DNA of 64,000 bases from Fimenecus sp900545625 (GCA_963931525.1 OZ007023.1:496001-560000); one strand, 5' to 3'. Numbered from the stretch's first letter, positions 1 to 8,992 are shown. The notes: generated by a model from the sequence alone, not told the origin. A program made the numbers and translations.

Positions 1-311
1 AAAATTTCCGATTTGTCAAGCGCGATGCCGCGCGCTAAATAGTCGTTTTGCAAAATGGCTTCCAGCAGGAAATCCTGACCGTACTCCGGCGGATAGCCGC
101 GGAACGTTTCGGCGCTCGCCATTTCGTCCGCCGCCTTGTGCATGGCTTCGATGCATGCCGGTGCTAACGGGCGCGTCACGTCGCCGATGCCGAGGCTGAT
201 GACCGCATCCGCCTTATCGGGATTCGCCGCCTTGTATTCGCGCACCTTTTTGGCAATGCCGGAAAACAGGTAGCTGCTTTCGATCTTCTGGAAGTTTTTG
301 TTGATCAGCAT
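1..311 (-). CDS. dapL: LL-diaminopimelate aminotransferase, N-terminal part
   Basis: This PLP enzyme converts tetrahydrodipicolinate directly to LL-2,6-diaminopimelate for lysine and peptidoglycan synthesis in the cytoplasm. Only the first 103 codons are visible; the gene runs off the left edge, so the catalytic lysine cannot be checked. The N-terminus has the DapL pattern: SSYLFSGIAKKV at 12-23, LGIGDVTRPL at 40-49 and ETFRGYPPEYG at 68-78. The ATG at 311 follows a GGAGG a few bases upstream. dapF lies upstream on the same strand, 0.7 kb away across a repeat block, so the two probably form a DAP-synthesis pair. Assignment rests on my recall of the family pattern and is fairly secure. Confidence 0.88.
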   Translation of the reverse strand, partial: MLINKNFQKIESSYLFSGIAKKVREYKAANPDKADAVISLGIGDVTRPLAPACIEAMHKAADEMASAETFRGYPPEYGQDFLLEAILQNDYLARGIALDKSEI

Positions 312-341
312 ATATTTTACCTCCGCTGTTGTGCTGGATGA

Positions 342-1021
342 TATACTAGATATTAGATATTAGACGCCGGATGTTAGATGTGGGGTGGGCGGGTTTCACA
401 CATTGCCGCGGCTGCACAGTAAAAAATAAAATCTGTATGACCCATGTAGGGCGGGGGTGATTCCCCTGACAGGGGAAATGTCCGCGCAGCGGACAAAAGG
501 GTTCGGGATTCGGAGAATCTGCTCCCGCCGCGGGCAAAGCACAAAAGCCAGAGCGCAGAGACGGCAGGGGCGCTCTGCTTGTGCCTTTGCCGCCTGCAAG
601 CCGAAAAAATTTCTCTCCCCCTGCCGCGTTGCGGCATCCCCCTCGTCAGAGGGGGAAAAGAGAAAGTTGCAAGTTTGCACAATCCCTTCCTCCCTCTGAT
701 GAGGGAGGTGGCTTTTGCCTGCGGCAAAAGCCGGAGGGAGAGACCGTAGGGCTGGGGTGATTCCTCTGTTAGGTGAAATGTCGCGCAGCGGACAAAAGGG
801 TTCGGGATTCGGAGAATCTGCTCCCGCCGTTAAAAAGTACAGATTTTTAATTTCGTTTCCGGCGGTTCCGGCAGGAATTTTTCAGGCTTTACAAAACCGG
901 GTTGGTTGACCTACTGTCCTCGGCGGGAGCAAGCCCCCGCCCTACAGCGTTCTGCAAACTTGCGGCTTTCCGCGGAAGCACCTCGCCGCACGTCCGGAAT
1001 CCAGTATCTAAAATCTAAAAG
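342..1021. repeat. composite mosaic repeat block between dapF and dapL
   Basis: This gene-free stretch is filled by nested repeat modules. 7-bp arrays (TTAGAT-type) lie at 342-385 and, inverted, at 1000-1024, where the dapF stop codon TAG falls inside the array. GTAGGGCGGG arms lie at about 448 and 748, with the inverted partner CCCGCCCTAC ending at 943. Two hairpins sit inside: ATTCCCCT/AGGGGAAA and TGTCCGC/GCGGACA. A CCTCCCTC-TGAT-GAGGGAGG module lies at about 690-710, with a partner CCCCCTCGTCAGAGGGGG near 640. Short open frames in the block are not convincing genes. Confidence 0.8.
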
Positions 1022-1855
1022 CTAAAATATCTCCCCCGAAAAGACCTCTTCGGCGGGGCCGGTCATGTAAACGTCGCCGTTCCTATGCCAGCGGATCACA
1101 AGCTGCCCGCCGCGCAGGTTCACGCGGATATCCCTGTCGCGCTCGGCGCGCCCGTTTAATATCGAGGCGACCGCCGCCGCGCACGCGCCCGTGCCGCAGG
1201 CGAGCGTTTCGCCCGAGCCGCGCTCCCACACGCGCATGTCAAATTCGGTGGGGCTTACGGTGCGGACAAACTCCGTATTGATGCGGTCGGGGAAGCATTC
1301 GTGACGCTCGAACTTCGGGCCGAGCCGTTCAAGGTCAAGCGCTTCCACGTCGTCCACGAACAGCACGCAGTGCGGGTTGCCCATGGAAACACAGGTCACG
1401 AGAACGTCTGTTTCGCCGATAGTTAATTCCTGACTAACGACATTTTCGCCGTCGAACGCAGTCGGAATTTCACGCGCGGCAAGGATCGGCGCGCCCATGT
1501 TGACACGTGCGGCCGTGACCCTGCCGTTTTCGGTGAATACCCGAATGGTCTTGACGCCGCTCAGGGTCTCGATCGCGATCTCCGTTTTGTCGGTCATTCT
1601 GCGGTCATACACATATTTCGCCACGCAGCGGATCGCATTGCCGCACATTTTGGCGCGCGAGCCGTCTGCGTTGTAGATGTCCATAAAAAAGTCTGCCTTT
1701 TCAGAAGGGCAGATCAGCACCAGCCCGTCCGCGCCGATACCGAAGTGGCGGTCGCTGACGCGAATTGCCGTTTGCACAGGATCTTTCACCTGCTCTTTAA
1801 AGGCGTTTACATAAATATAATCGTTGCCCGCGCCCTGCATTTTGGTGAATTTCAT
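1022..1855 (-). CDS. dapF: diaminopimelate epimerase
   Basis: Interconverts LL- and meso-diaminopimelate for lysine and cell-wall cross-linking, by two-base catalysis without a cofactor. The 277 residues match the usual family length. The protein starts MKFTKMQGAGNDY, and both catalytic cysteines are present: C71 in NADGSRAKMCGNAIRC and C220 in ERGSGETLACGTGAC. The ATG at 1855 is preceded by AGGAGGGCAGCT, a good ribosome binding site. The stop codon lies inside a 7-bp repeat array that begins the block separating it from dapL. No regulatory site is evident upstream. Confidence 0.97.
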   Translation of the reverse strand: MKFTKMQGAGNDYIYVNAFKEQVKDPVQTAIRVSDRHFGIGADGLVLICPSEKADFFMDIYNADGSRAKMCGNAIRCVAKYVYDRRMTDKTEIAIETLSGVKTIRVFTENGRVTAARVNMGAPILAAREIPTAFDGENVVSQELTIGETDVLVTCVSMGNPHCVLFVDDVEALDLERLGPKFERHECFPDRINTEFVRTVSPTEFDMRVWERGSGETLACGTGACAAAVASILNGRAERDRDIRVNLRGGQLVIRWHRNGDVYMTGPAEEVFSGEIF

Positions 1856-1991
1856 AGCTGCCCTCCTGTTGTAGATAGTTTTTGACTATTTCTTATCGTT
1901 CAAGCGTTTTCGGCTTTTTCCGCCGCGAGCCCCTCGCGCACGCCAATCCTTTGTCCGCAGTGCGGGAAACCACTCTCAAAAAACGGAAGAA

Positions 1992-2210
1992 TCGGGATTG
2001 CGCAAATGCTCGATCATGCGTTGCCCCCTCTGACGAGGGGGATGGCGAGCGTCAGCGAGACAGGGGGAGAGAAAACAGTTGCTGTTTGCAGGTGGGAAAA
2101 GATTTGTTCCTTGCGTAAAGTTTTTCTCTCCCTCCGTCAAACGACGAATACGCCGTTTGCCACCTCCCTCATCAGAGGGAGGAAAGGGTTTGTGCAGACT
2201 TGTAGTTTCT
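1992..2210. repeat. CCTCCC/GGGGGA hairpin module pair
   Basis: The gap between the ANTAR gene and dapF holds two facing hairpin modules. CCCCCTCTGACGAGGGGG lies near 2026 with a GACAGGGGGAGAGA tail, and CCTCCCTCATCAGAGGGAGG lies near 2163 preceded by TCTCTCCCTCCGTC. The same pair occurs at several other gaps in the window. Open frames across it are low-complexity translations of the repeat. Confidence 0.75.
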
Positions 2211-2215
2211 GCCGT

Positions 2216-2764
2216 TCATTCACCCGGCTTCTCCAGCACCTGCCGCGCCGCATCCAGGAGCTTCTGCCCCGTGCGCATGGCGCGGCGCTGCAATGCGCGG
2301 TGCGCCTCGCGTTCCGAAATGCCGTCTTTTTGCATCAGGATCTCTTTTGCCTTGTGCAAAAGCGCCTCTTCTTCGGGCGCGCGCGTCGCGCGCGGACGGC
2401 TCTGCTCTCGCGCGGAGGCGGCGAGCGTGTATACCGTATCCAGCAGCTCGGCGCGGTCTACCGGCATTTGCAGCGGCACAAGATTGCTGCAAAACCCCGG
2501 CTGCGGCTCGCCTGACGGCAGCAGCCACACCACATCAAAGCCATTCGGCAAAAGGCGTGCAAGCTCCGTCGCCGGCATATCGGAAAGCCGCCCGCAGACC
2601 ACGACCGCCTCCGGGCGGATGCTCGCGTAAGAAAGCACCTCCGCACCCGATGACAGTACGTTCTGCGCAAAGATCTGCCCGCTTTGTAAAATCGCGCGCA
2701 CGCGCTCGGCGGCGCGGGGATTGTGGCTTGCAAGGATTACATCTCTCATGCGAAAGGCAGGCAT
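2216..2764 (-). CDS. ANTAR-domain protein with degenerate receiver
   Basis: Predicted RNA-binding antiterminator. The C-terminal 50 or so residues (EEEALLHKAKEILMQKDGIS, then REAHRALQRRAM) form an ANTAR domain, which in its family binds twin-hairpin RNA leaders and prevents transcription termination. Residues 1-120 look like a response-regulator receiver fold, but where the phosphorylated aspartate is expected the strand reads AVVVCGRLSD, so normal phosphotransfer is doubtful. The start is uncertain: ATG 2764 directly abuts GGAAAGG, while ATG 2749 gives MRDVILASHN with a 15-base spacer. Related clostridial proteins are often found near glutamine synthetase; none is seen here. The neighbours glyA and guaB do not identify the RNA target. 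Confidence 0.8.
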   Translation of the reverse strand: MPAFRMRDVILASHNPRAAERVRAILQSGQIFAQNVLSSGAEVLSYASIRPEAVVVCGRLSDMPATELARLLPNGFDVVWLLPSGEPQPGFCSNLVPLQMPVDRAELLDTVYTLAASAREQSRPRATRAPEEEALLHKAKEILMQKDGISEREAHRALQRRAMRTGQKLLDAARQVLEKPGE

Positions 2765-2833
2765 CCTTTCCGGCGGCTTCCGCCTTTTTGCGGCAGCAGC
2801 CGCGCAAAATCGAAGCAGCTGCCCAAAACCGCC

Positions 2834-2859
2834 AATCCGACCGCAGGCGCGGTCGGATT
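2834..2859 (-). terminator. hairpin downstream of glyA
   Basis: Perfect 11-bp stem AATCCGACCGC / GCGGTCGGATT with a 4-base loop, lying just past the glyA stop. The following minus-strand bases include only a short T run (GGTTTT), so it is a plausible but not strong intrinsic terminator. Confidence 0.5.
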
Positions 2860-2877
2860 CGACAGATTTAAAATGTA

Positions 2878-4131
2878 TTACTCGTACAGCGGGTGCTTTT
2901 TGCAGATCGCGGTCACGCCCTCGCGGATCTTGTCGGCGTTCGCTTCGAAGTCCGTCGCGGCAAGCGCGATGTATTCGGCAACCTTATCCATATCGCCGGT
3001 ATCAAGCCCGCGCGTGGTGACGGCGGGGGTGCCCAAGCGTACGCCGCTTGTAACAAACGGCTTTTCGGGGTCGTTGGGGATGGCGTTCTTGTTGACGGTG
3101 ATGTACACCTCGTCGAGCCGGTGCTCGAGTTCCTTGCCCGTGATGCCCGTCGAGCGCAGGTCCACAAGCAGCAGGTGGTTGTCGCTGCCGCCGGATACAA
3201 GCTGGATGCCGCGGGACAGAAGCCCGGACGCTAACGCCCGGCAGTTGTCGAGCACGCGCTGCTGGTAAGCCTTGAATTCGGGTTTCAGCGCCTCGCCGAA
3301 GCAGACCGCCTTGCCCGCGATGACGTGCATGAGCGGACCGCCCTGCGTGCCGGGGAAGATCGCCTTGTTCATCTTTTTCGCGAGCTCCTCATCGTTCGTG
3401 AGGATGAGGCCGCCGCGCGGGCCGCGCAGGGTCTTGTGCGTGGTGGTGGTCACCACGTCGGCATAGGGCATCGGCGAGGGGTGCAGCCCCGCCGCAACGA
3501 GCCCCGCGATATGCGCCATATCTACCATAAGATATGCGCCGACTTCCTTTGCGATCTCGGAAATGCGCTTGAAATCGATCACGCGCGGATACGCCGACGC
3601 GCCCGCGACGATCAGCTTCGGCTTGCATTCCTGCGCCTTTTTCTCGAATTCGTCGTAGTCGATGAAGCCATCGGCGTTCACGCCGTAGGGGACGAAATGG
3701 AAGTATTTGCCCGACATATTGACAGGCGAGCCATGCGTCAAATGCCCGCCTTCGGCCAAATTCATGCCCATGACCGTGTCGCCGGGGGTAAGCAAAGCAA
3801 AGTAGACCGCCATATTCGCCTGCGCGCCCGAATGGGGCTGGACATTGGCAAAGCCTGCGCCGAACAGCTCTTTTGCGCGCGCAATGGCGATGTCCTCGAC
3901 CATGTCCACGCATTCGCAGCCGCCGTAATAGCGCTTGCCCGAATAGCCCTCGGCGTACTTATTGGTCAGCACGCTGCCCATGGCCGCCATGACGGCGGGG
4001 GAAACGATGTTTTCGCTGGCGATCAGCTCCAGATTGCGCCGCTGGCGATTGAGCTCTGCCTGCATGGCGTCGCCGACTTCTTTATCCTGCGCGGCGACGA
4101 ACCCGATGGTATCCATCAAATCTGCGTACAT
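2878..4131 (-). CDS. glyA: serine hydroxymethyltransferase
   Basis: PLP enzyme that converts serine plus tetrahydrofolate to glycine and 5,10-methylene-THF, the main source of one-carbon units. At 417 residues it is of family length. The PLP-lysine motif TTTTHKTLRGPRGG is present with K at about 233, and the N-terminal SENIVSPAV and YAEGYSGKRYYGGCE signatures are intact. The ATG at 4131 is preceded by AAGGAG 11 bases upstream. It lies 32 bases downstream of guaB and may be co-transcribed with it, which would group purine and one-carbon metabolism. A hairpin follows its stop codon. Confidence 0.98.
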   Translation of the reverse strand: MYADLMDTIGFVAAQDKEVGDAMQAELNRQRRNLELIASENIVSPAVMAAMGSVLTNKYAEGYSGKRYYGGCECVDMVEDIAIARAKELFGAGFANVQPHSGAQANMAVYFALLTPGDTVMGMNLAEGGHLTHGSPVNMSGKYFHFVPYGVNADGFIDYDEFEKKAQECKPKLIVAGASAYPRVIDFKRISEIAKEVGAYLMVDMAHIAGLVAAGLHPSPMPYADVVTTTTHKTLRGPRGGLILTNDEELAKKMNKAIFPGTQGGPLMHVIAGKAVCFGEALKPEFKAYQQRVLDNCRALASGLLSRGIQLVSGGSDNHLLLVDLRSTGITGKELEHRLDEVYITVNKNAIPNDPEKPFVTSGVRLGTPAVTTRGLDTGDMDKVAEYIALAATDFEANADKIREGVTAICKKHPLYE

Positions 4132-4163
4132 ATCGTGTTGTGCTCCTTCTCTGTTTTTGCGCG

Positions 4164-5627
4164 TTACTGCTTGACCGAATAGTTCGGCGCTTCCTTCGTG
4201 ATCACGACGTCGTGCGGGTGGCTTTCCTTAAGCCCTGCGTTCGTGATGCGGATGAATTTCGTCTTGGTGCGCAGCTCGTCCAAATTATGGCAGCCGCAGT
4301 AGCCCATGCCGGCTTTCAAGCCGCCGATCATCTGGTAGATCGTGTCGGACAGCTTGCCCTTATACGGCACGCGGCCCTCGATGCCCTCGGGCACGAGCTT
4401 TTTGTTGTTGGTCTGGAAATAGCGGTCTTTGGAACCGTGGTTCATGGCGGCGATGGAGCCCATGCCGCGATAGGTCTTGAAGCTGCGGCCCTGATAGACT
4501 TCCGTCTCGCCGGGCGATTCCTCGCAGCCCGCGATGAGCGAGCCGACCATGACCGCCGCCGCGCCCGCCGCGATCGCCTTGACGATCTCGCCGGAATATT
4601 TGATGCCGCCGTCGGCGATGACGCCGATGCCGTATTTTGCTGCTTCGTTGGCGGAGTCATAAACGGCGGTGATCTGCGGCACGCCGATGCCCGCGACCAC
4701 GCGCGTGGTGCAGATGGAGCCGGGGCCGATGCCGACCTTGACGCAGTCCGCGCCCGCGTCGATGAGCGCCTTGGTGCCCTCGGCGGTGGCAACGTTGCCG
4801 GCAATGAGCGATACATCCGGGAACGCAGCCTTGACCTTTTCTACGGCCTTGAGGATATTTTTGCTGTGGCCGTGCGCCGAGTCAAGGGTGAGCACGTCCA
4901 CGCCCGCTTCGTAAAGCGCCGCCGCACGTTCAAGCACATCGCCCGTCACGCCGATGGCCGCGCCGCACAAAAGCCGCCCCTGGCTGTCGCGTGCGGAATT
5001 GGGATACTGCACGGTTTTTTCAATGTCCTTGATCGTGATAAGCCCCTTTAAGAAGCCGTTGTCGTCCACGAGCGGGAGCTTTTCGATCTTATGGCGCATA
5101 AGGATGGCTTTCGCTTCGTCAAGCGTCGTCCCGATATGGGAGGTCACAAGATTTTCGTGCGTCATCACGTCGCCGATGCGCACGCTGTAATCGGTCATGA
5201 AGCGCATATCGCGGTTGGTGAGGATGCCCACAAGCCGCCCGTCGCCGTCACAGACGGGCACGCCCGAGATCTTGTAGCGGTGCATGAGCTCGTTGGCTTC
5301 CTCGACGGTGTTGTCGGGGTGCAGGAAAAAGGGGTTGACGATAACGCCGTTTTCACTGCGCTTGACCTTGTCCACCTCTTCGCGCTGCTCCTCGATGCTC
5401 ATGTTCTTGTGGATGATGCCGACGCCGCCCTCGCGCGCAATGGCGATCGCCATTTTGGACTCGGTCACCGTGTCCATGGCGGCGGTCAGGATGGGCGTGT
5501 TGAGCGTGATGGTCTTGGTAAGCCGTGCCGAGACATCCACATCGCTCGGCAGGACGTCGCTTTCGGCGGGGATCAAAAGGACGTCGTCAAAGGTAAGGCC
5601 TTCTTTTGCAAACTTGTCACATGCCAT
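4164..5627 (-). CDS. guaB: inosine-5'-monophosphate dehydrogenase
   Basis: Oxidises IMP to XMP with NAD+, the committed step of guanine nucleotide synthesis. The 487-residue protein has the catalytic loop GIGPGSICTTR with the nucleophilic Cys at about 306. Two CBS domains are inserted at about 95-210 (MHRYKISGVPVCDGDGRLVG and ILMRHKIEKLPLVDDNGFLK), as in regulated IMPDHs. The ATG at 5627 follows GGGAGGATAGTAAATT. It is the first gene of a probable guaB-glyA unit; the upstream gap holds repeats and I saw no purine riboswitch in it. Confidence 0.98.
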   Translation of the reverse strand: MACDKFAKEGLTFDDVLLIPAESDVLPSDVDVSARLTKTITLNTPILTAAMDTVTESKMAIAIAREGGVGIIHKNMSIEEQREEVDKVKRSENGVIVNPFFLHPDNTVEEANELMHRYKISGVPVCDGDGRLVGILTNRDMRFMTDYSVRIGDVMTHENLVTSHIGTTLDEAKAILMRHKIEKLPLVDDNGFLKGLITIKDIEKTVQYPNSARDSQGRLLCGAAIGVTGDVLERAAALYEAGVDVLTLDSAHGHSKNILKAVEKVKAAFPDVSLIAGNVATAEGTKALIDAGADCVKVGIGPGSICTTRVVAGIGVPQITAVYDSANEAAKYGIGVIADGGIKYSGEIVKAIAAGAAAVMVGSLIAGCEESPGETEVYQGRSFKTYRGMGSIAAMNHGSKDRYFQTNNKKLVPEGIEGRVPYKGKLSDTIYQMIGGLKAGMGYCGCHNLDELRTKTKFIRITNAGLKESHPHDVVITKEAPNYSVKQ

Positions 5628-5775
5628 AATTTACTATCCTCCCATTTTAATTATCCATTATTATACCATTCCCGCACGCGGGTTTTCAATAGATTTTTGC
5701 GAAAAACCGCCGCTTTGGGCAGTTCGCCCGCTCGCGCGCCGCATTTCGACGGCTTTTGGGTGAAATAGACGGTAG

Positions 5776-6103
5776 ATTTTAGATACTAGATACTGGATAC
5801 TGGATACCGGATGTGGGGCGGGGCGGGTTCTGCAAGGCCGGAAATTTGTGCAAACCCGTAGGGCGGGGGTGATTCCTCTGTTAGGGGAATCACCCGCCAC
5901 TACGCGTGGAGAACGGATGTTTCCACGCCGCCGGAGTATTTTGACATACCCCGGCTCCCGGCGCGAGCAAGCCCGCGCCCTACAGCACAGGTCTGTATAA
6001 ACTTTGGGGTTTCTGCAAAGCCGATACTTTTCTTGCCTTCGCGGCTTATGTGTGAAACCCGCCTATACCACCGCTGACCTCTAACCTCTACCATCTGCTA
6101 TCT
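5776..6103. repeat. mosaic repeat block between serS and guaB
   Basis: 7-bp arrays flank the block (ATACTAGATACTGGATACTGG near 5785 and CTAACCTCTACCATCTGCTA near 6083). Inside are a GTAGGGCGGG arm at 5858 with ATTCCTCTGTTAGGGGAAT and a GCGCGAGCAAGCCCGCGCCC inverted arm near 5960. Nothing coding is evident in the 510-base gap. Confidence 0.75.
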
Positions 6104-6132
6104 AAAAAGCCGAGGCGCGCGCCCCGGCTTTT
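6104..6132 (-). terminator. intrinsic terminator of serS
   Basis: GC-rich hairpin AGCCGAGGCGCGC / GCCCCGGCT immediately after the serS stop. On the minus strand it is followed by TTTTTAGAT, the expected T tract. Confidence 0.75.
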
Positions 6133-6137
6133 CTCTC

Positions 6138-7421
6138 TTATTTTTTCGTCAGCTTTTCCTTGCCGCCCATATACATGCGCAAAGGCGCGGGGATGTTCAC
6201 CGAGCCGTCGGCGCACAGGTTGTTTTCAAGGAAGGCGATGAGCATACGCGGCGGGGCGACAACCGTGTTGTTGAGCGTGTGGGCAAAATAGTTGCCCTTT
6301 TCGCCCTTGACGCGAATGCCAAGCCTGCGCGCCTGCGCGTCGCCGAGATTCGAGCAGGAACCGACCTCGAAATACTTCTTCTGGCGCGGGCTCCATGCTT
6401 CAACGTCCAGGCTCTTGACCTTCAGGTCGGCCAAGTCGCCCGAGCAGCATTCCAGCGTGCGCACGGGGATGTCCAGCGAGCGGAAGAAATCGACCGTGTT
6501 GTGCCACAGCACATCGTACCACTTGTCGCTCTCCTCAGGCTTGCAGACAACGACCATTTCCTGCTTCTCGAACTGGTGAATACGGTACACGCCGCGCTCC
6601 TCGATGCCGTGCGCGCCGACCTCCTTGCGGAAGCACGGGGAATAGCTCGTGAGCGTCTGCGGCAGGTCGCTTTCGGGGAGGATGGTGTCGATGAACTTGC
6701 CGATCATCGAATGCTCGCTCGTACCGATCAAATACAGATCCTCGCCCTCGATCTTATACATCATGTTTTCCATTTCGGCGAAGCTCATCACGCCCGTCAC
6801 AACGTCGCTGCGGATCATGAACGGCGGGACGTAATAGGTGAAGCCGCGGTCGATCATAAAGTCGCGCGCGTAGGAGAGGATCGCCGAATGCAGCCGCGCG
6901 ATGTCGCCCTTGAGATAGTAAAAGCCGTTGCCGCTCGTCTTACGTGCGGAATCAAGGTCGATGCCGTCAAAGCTCTCCATGATGTCCACGTGGTAGGGGA
7001 TCTCGAACTCCGGCACGGCCGGCTCGCCGAAGCGCTCGCGCTCGACGTTTTCGCTGTCGTCGCGGCCGATGGGCACGTCCGGGTCGATGATGTTCGGGAT
7101 AACGAGCATCCGCTCGCGAAGCGCCGCCGAAAGCTCGGCTTCTTTTTCTTCGAGCGATTTCAATTCGTCCGCCATCTCGGTGACCTGTTTCTTGGTCGCC
7201 TCCGCTTCCTCGCGCTGCCCCTTTGCCATAAGCGCGCCGATCTGCTTGCTGATGCGGTTGCGGTCGGCGCGAAGCTGATCCGCGCGGCCCTTGCATTCGC
7301 GGTAGCGGCGGTCAAGGTCGATCGCTTCGTCTACAAGCGGCAGCTTTTCATCCTGAAATTTCTTTCGGATGTTTTCTTTGACGATCTCCGGGTTCTCCCG
7401 TACAAATTTGATATCCAGCAT
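6138..7421 (-). CDS. serS: seryl-tRNA synthetase
   Basis: Class II aminoacyl-tRNA synthetase that charges tRNA-Ser (and tRNA-Sec where present). 427 residues, typical length. The N-terminal coiled-coil arm at about 30-105 is rich in K, E and R (ECKGRADQLRADRNRISKQI), and the class II core includes GTSEHSMIGKF and CFRKEVGAHG with a terminal motif-3 region near NNTVVAPPRMLIAF. The ATG at 7421 is 57 bases downstream of parB, too close for a T-box leader, and I saw none. A terminator follows. Confidence 0.98.
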   Translation of the reverse strand: MLDIKFVRENPEIVKENIRKKFQDEKLPLVDEAIDLDRRYRECKGRADQLRADRNRISKQIGALMAKGQREEAEATKKQVTEMADELKSLEEKEAELSAALRERMLVIPNIIDPDVPIGRDDSENVERERFGEPAVPEFEIPYHVDIMESFDGIDLDSARKTSGNGFYYLKGDIARLHSAILSYARDFMIDRGFTYYVPPFMIRSDVVTGVMSFAEMENMMYKIEGEDLYLIGTSEHSMIGKFIDTILPESDLPQTLTSYSPCFRKEVGAHGIEERGVYRIHQFEKQEMVVVCKPEESDKWYDVLWHNTVDFFRSLDIPVRTLECCSGDLADLKVKSLDVEAWSPRQKKYFEVGSCSNLGDAQARRLGIRVKGEKGNYFAHTLNNTVVAPPRMLIAFLENNLCADGSVNIPAPLRMYMGGKEKLTKK

Positions 7422-7478
7422 ATTTTCTTGCCTCCGAAAAACAGGTCGCCCTGTATTTTTCCCTTTCTGTCCCGCGTC

Positions 7479-8327
7479 TTACGCCTCGTCGAACGCGGCG
7501 GCGAGCTTTTTGAGGTCGTCCGTGCCGAAAAATTCGATCTCCAGCGTCCCTCTGCCGCCTTTGCCTACATACACCTTGACGGTCCTGCCGAGCGTTTCGC
7601 GCAGCGCGAGCTCGACCTCCGTATAAAAGCGGTCGCGCTTTTTCGCGCGGCGTTCGACCGGTTTTTTCTCGCGCCCCGCCGATTTTACGAGCCGCTCGGT
7701 CTCGCGCACCGATGCGCCGCTTTGCACGATCTGCTCGGCAAGACGTGACAGCTCGGTTTCGTCCTCGACTGCAAGCAGCGCGCGCGCATGCCCCATGGAG
7801 AGCTTCCCCTCGCGCACAAGCGCAGCCGTCTTTTCCGGCAGCTGCAAAAGCCGCAGGGCATTCGTCACGGCGGTGCGGCTTTTGCCCACGCGCGAAGCCG
7901 CCTGCTCCTGCGTCAAGCCGAAGCGCGTGATGAGCTGCTGCAGACCCTCGGCTTCTTCGAGCGGATTCAAGTCCTCGCGCTGCAAATTTTCGATGAGGGC
8001 GAAAATGCTTTCCTCCTCGTCGGTCATTTCGCGCACGGTCACGGGGACAACGCTCAGCCCCGCCATGCGTGCGGCACGGTAGCGCCGTTCGCCCGCGACC
8101 AGCCGGTAGCCGCCCTCTGCGCGCGGCCGCACGAGCAGCGGCTGCAAAACGCCGTGCTCGGCGATGCTTGCCGAAAGCTCCGAAAGCGCCGCCTCGTCAA
8201 ACGCCTTGCGCGGCTGCGCGCGGTTGGGTTCGATCTCCGAAAGCGGCAGGGTCACGACGCCCTCTTCGACCGAATTGTCGAAGAAAAGCGCGTCCACGCC
8301 CTTGCCGAGTCCGCCTTTTTTTGCCAT
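7479..8327 (-). CDS. parB: chromosome-partitioning protein ParB (Spo0J)
   Basis: CTP-dependent DNA clamp that loads at parS near the origin and recruits ParA and SMC for chromosome segregation. 282 residues, with the typical start MAKKGGLGKGVDALFFDN. The CTP-binding GERRYRAARMAG and EDLNPLEEAEGLQ boxes and the helix-turn-helix GLTQEQAASRVGKSRTAVTNALRLLQLP are all present. I chose the ATG at 8327 over an in-frame ATG at 8360 because it gives the conserved N-terminus and follows GAAAGGGATATGTGAT. It belongs to a parA-lipoprotein-parB unit, the lipoprotein being an unusual interruption. Two candidate parS sites occur nearby. Confidence 0.96.
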   Translation of the reverse strand: MAKKGGLGKGVDALFFDNSVEEGVVTLPLSEIEPNRAQPRKAFDEAALSELSASIAEHGVLQPLLVRPRAEGGYRLVAGERRYRAARMAGLSVVPVTVREMTDEEESIFALIENLQREDLNPLEEAEGLQQLITRFGLTQEQAASRVGKSRTAVTNALRLLQLPEKTAALVREGKLSMGHARALLAVEDETELSRLAEQIVQSGASVRETERLVKSAGREKKPVERRAKKRDRFYTEVELALRETLGRTVKVYVGKGGRGTLEIEFFGTDDLKKLAAAFDEA

Positions 8328-8356
8328 ATCACATATCCCTTTCCCGCTTCTTCGCG

Positions 8357-8971
8357 TCAAGCGTCCGCCGCCGCGCGACGATAGGTCTCCGCTTCGTCGG
8401 GGTAGGCTTCTTCAAAATAATCCTCTTGCGTGTACGTTATGGCGTAGTCGTTTTCATCGATCTCGGAGAGCACCACATACACGTCATCGATGTGCCAGAT
8501 GCAGTTGGGGTAATTGCCCTCGTAAGCGGCGTGCGCGCCATAGCGGACGTCGAACAGCGCGATCGCATCCGCGGTGTTCGCGCCGTCGGTCCCCGTCGCG
8601 CCGCGGAATTGGATCTGCTCCAGACGCGCGCCGTCGGCACTGAACATGAAGATCACGGATTTCGTCGTGGAATAATTGATAAACACGCCCGAAAATTCGT
8701 TGGAGAACTGCTGCCGTCCGTCGTCGGCAGTCGTCACATCCGTGACCTGCCCGACAGCCGCCTGCACCTCGGCGATGCTCATGCCCATGCGGATGTTCGC
8801 CGCGAACAGGAAGCCGTCCTCTTCCGCGGGGGCGGTGGTCGTCTCGGCGGTGGTGGATTCCGCCGCAGTCGGCGCGGTATCGTCTTTCACAAACTCCCGC
8901 TGCCCGCAGGCGGTTAAGGCCGCCGCAAACAGTACAACGACGGCGCCAAGCGCAAAGATCCGTTGTTTCAT
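8357..8971 (-). CDS. small lipoprotein between parA and parB, BamE/SmpA-like
   Basis: Unknown function. The 204-residue product has a lipoprotein signal: charged start MKQRIF, hydrophobic core, lipobox LTAC with Cys at about 22. A Thr/Ala/Glu-rich linker (28-52) follows, then a globular part. RMGMSIAEVQAAVGQVTD resembles the repeated motif of BamE/SmpA or BLIP-like small domains; that likeness is my inference. The ATG at 8971 follows AGGAGCAGATT. It lies 21 bases downstream of parA and 29 upstream of parB, so all three are probably one transcript. A surface lipoprotein inside a chromosome-partitioning operon is unusual. Confidence 0.85.
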   Translation of the reverse strand: MKQRIFALGAVVVLFAAALTACGQREFVKDDTAPTAAESTTAETTTAPAEEDGFLFAANIRMGMSIAEVQAAVGQVTDVTTADDGRQQFSNEFSGVFINYSTTKSVIFMFSADGARLEQIQFRGATGTDGANTADAIALFDVRYGAHAAYEGNYPNCIWHIDDVYVVLSEIDENDYAITYTQEDYFEEAYPDEAETYRRAAADA

Positions 8972-8992
8972 AATCTGCTCCTTTCCGCCGCG

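Noticed and set aside
342..1021. CRISPR array
   Set aside because: The repeats are interspersed hairpins and short-period arrays, not regular 20-40 bp repeats with unique spacers, and no cas genes are present.
5628..5775. Purine riboswitch upstream of guaB
   Set aside because: No conserved three-way-junction sequence was seen in the short unique region before the repeats.
7422..7478. T-box leader upstream of serS
   Set aside because: Only 57 bases separate parB and serS; no stem I or T-box sequence could fit.
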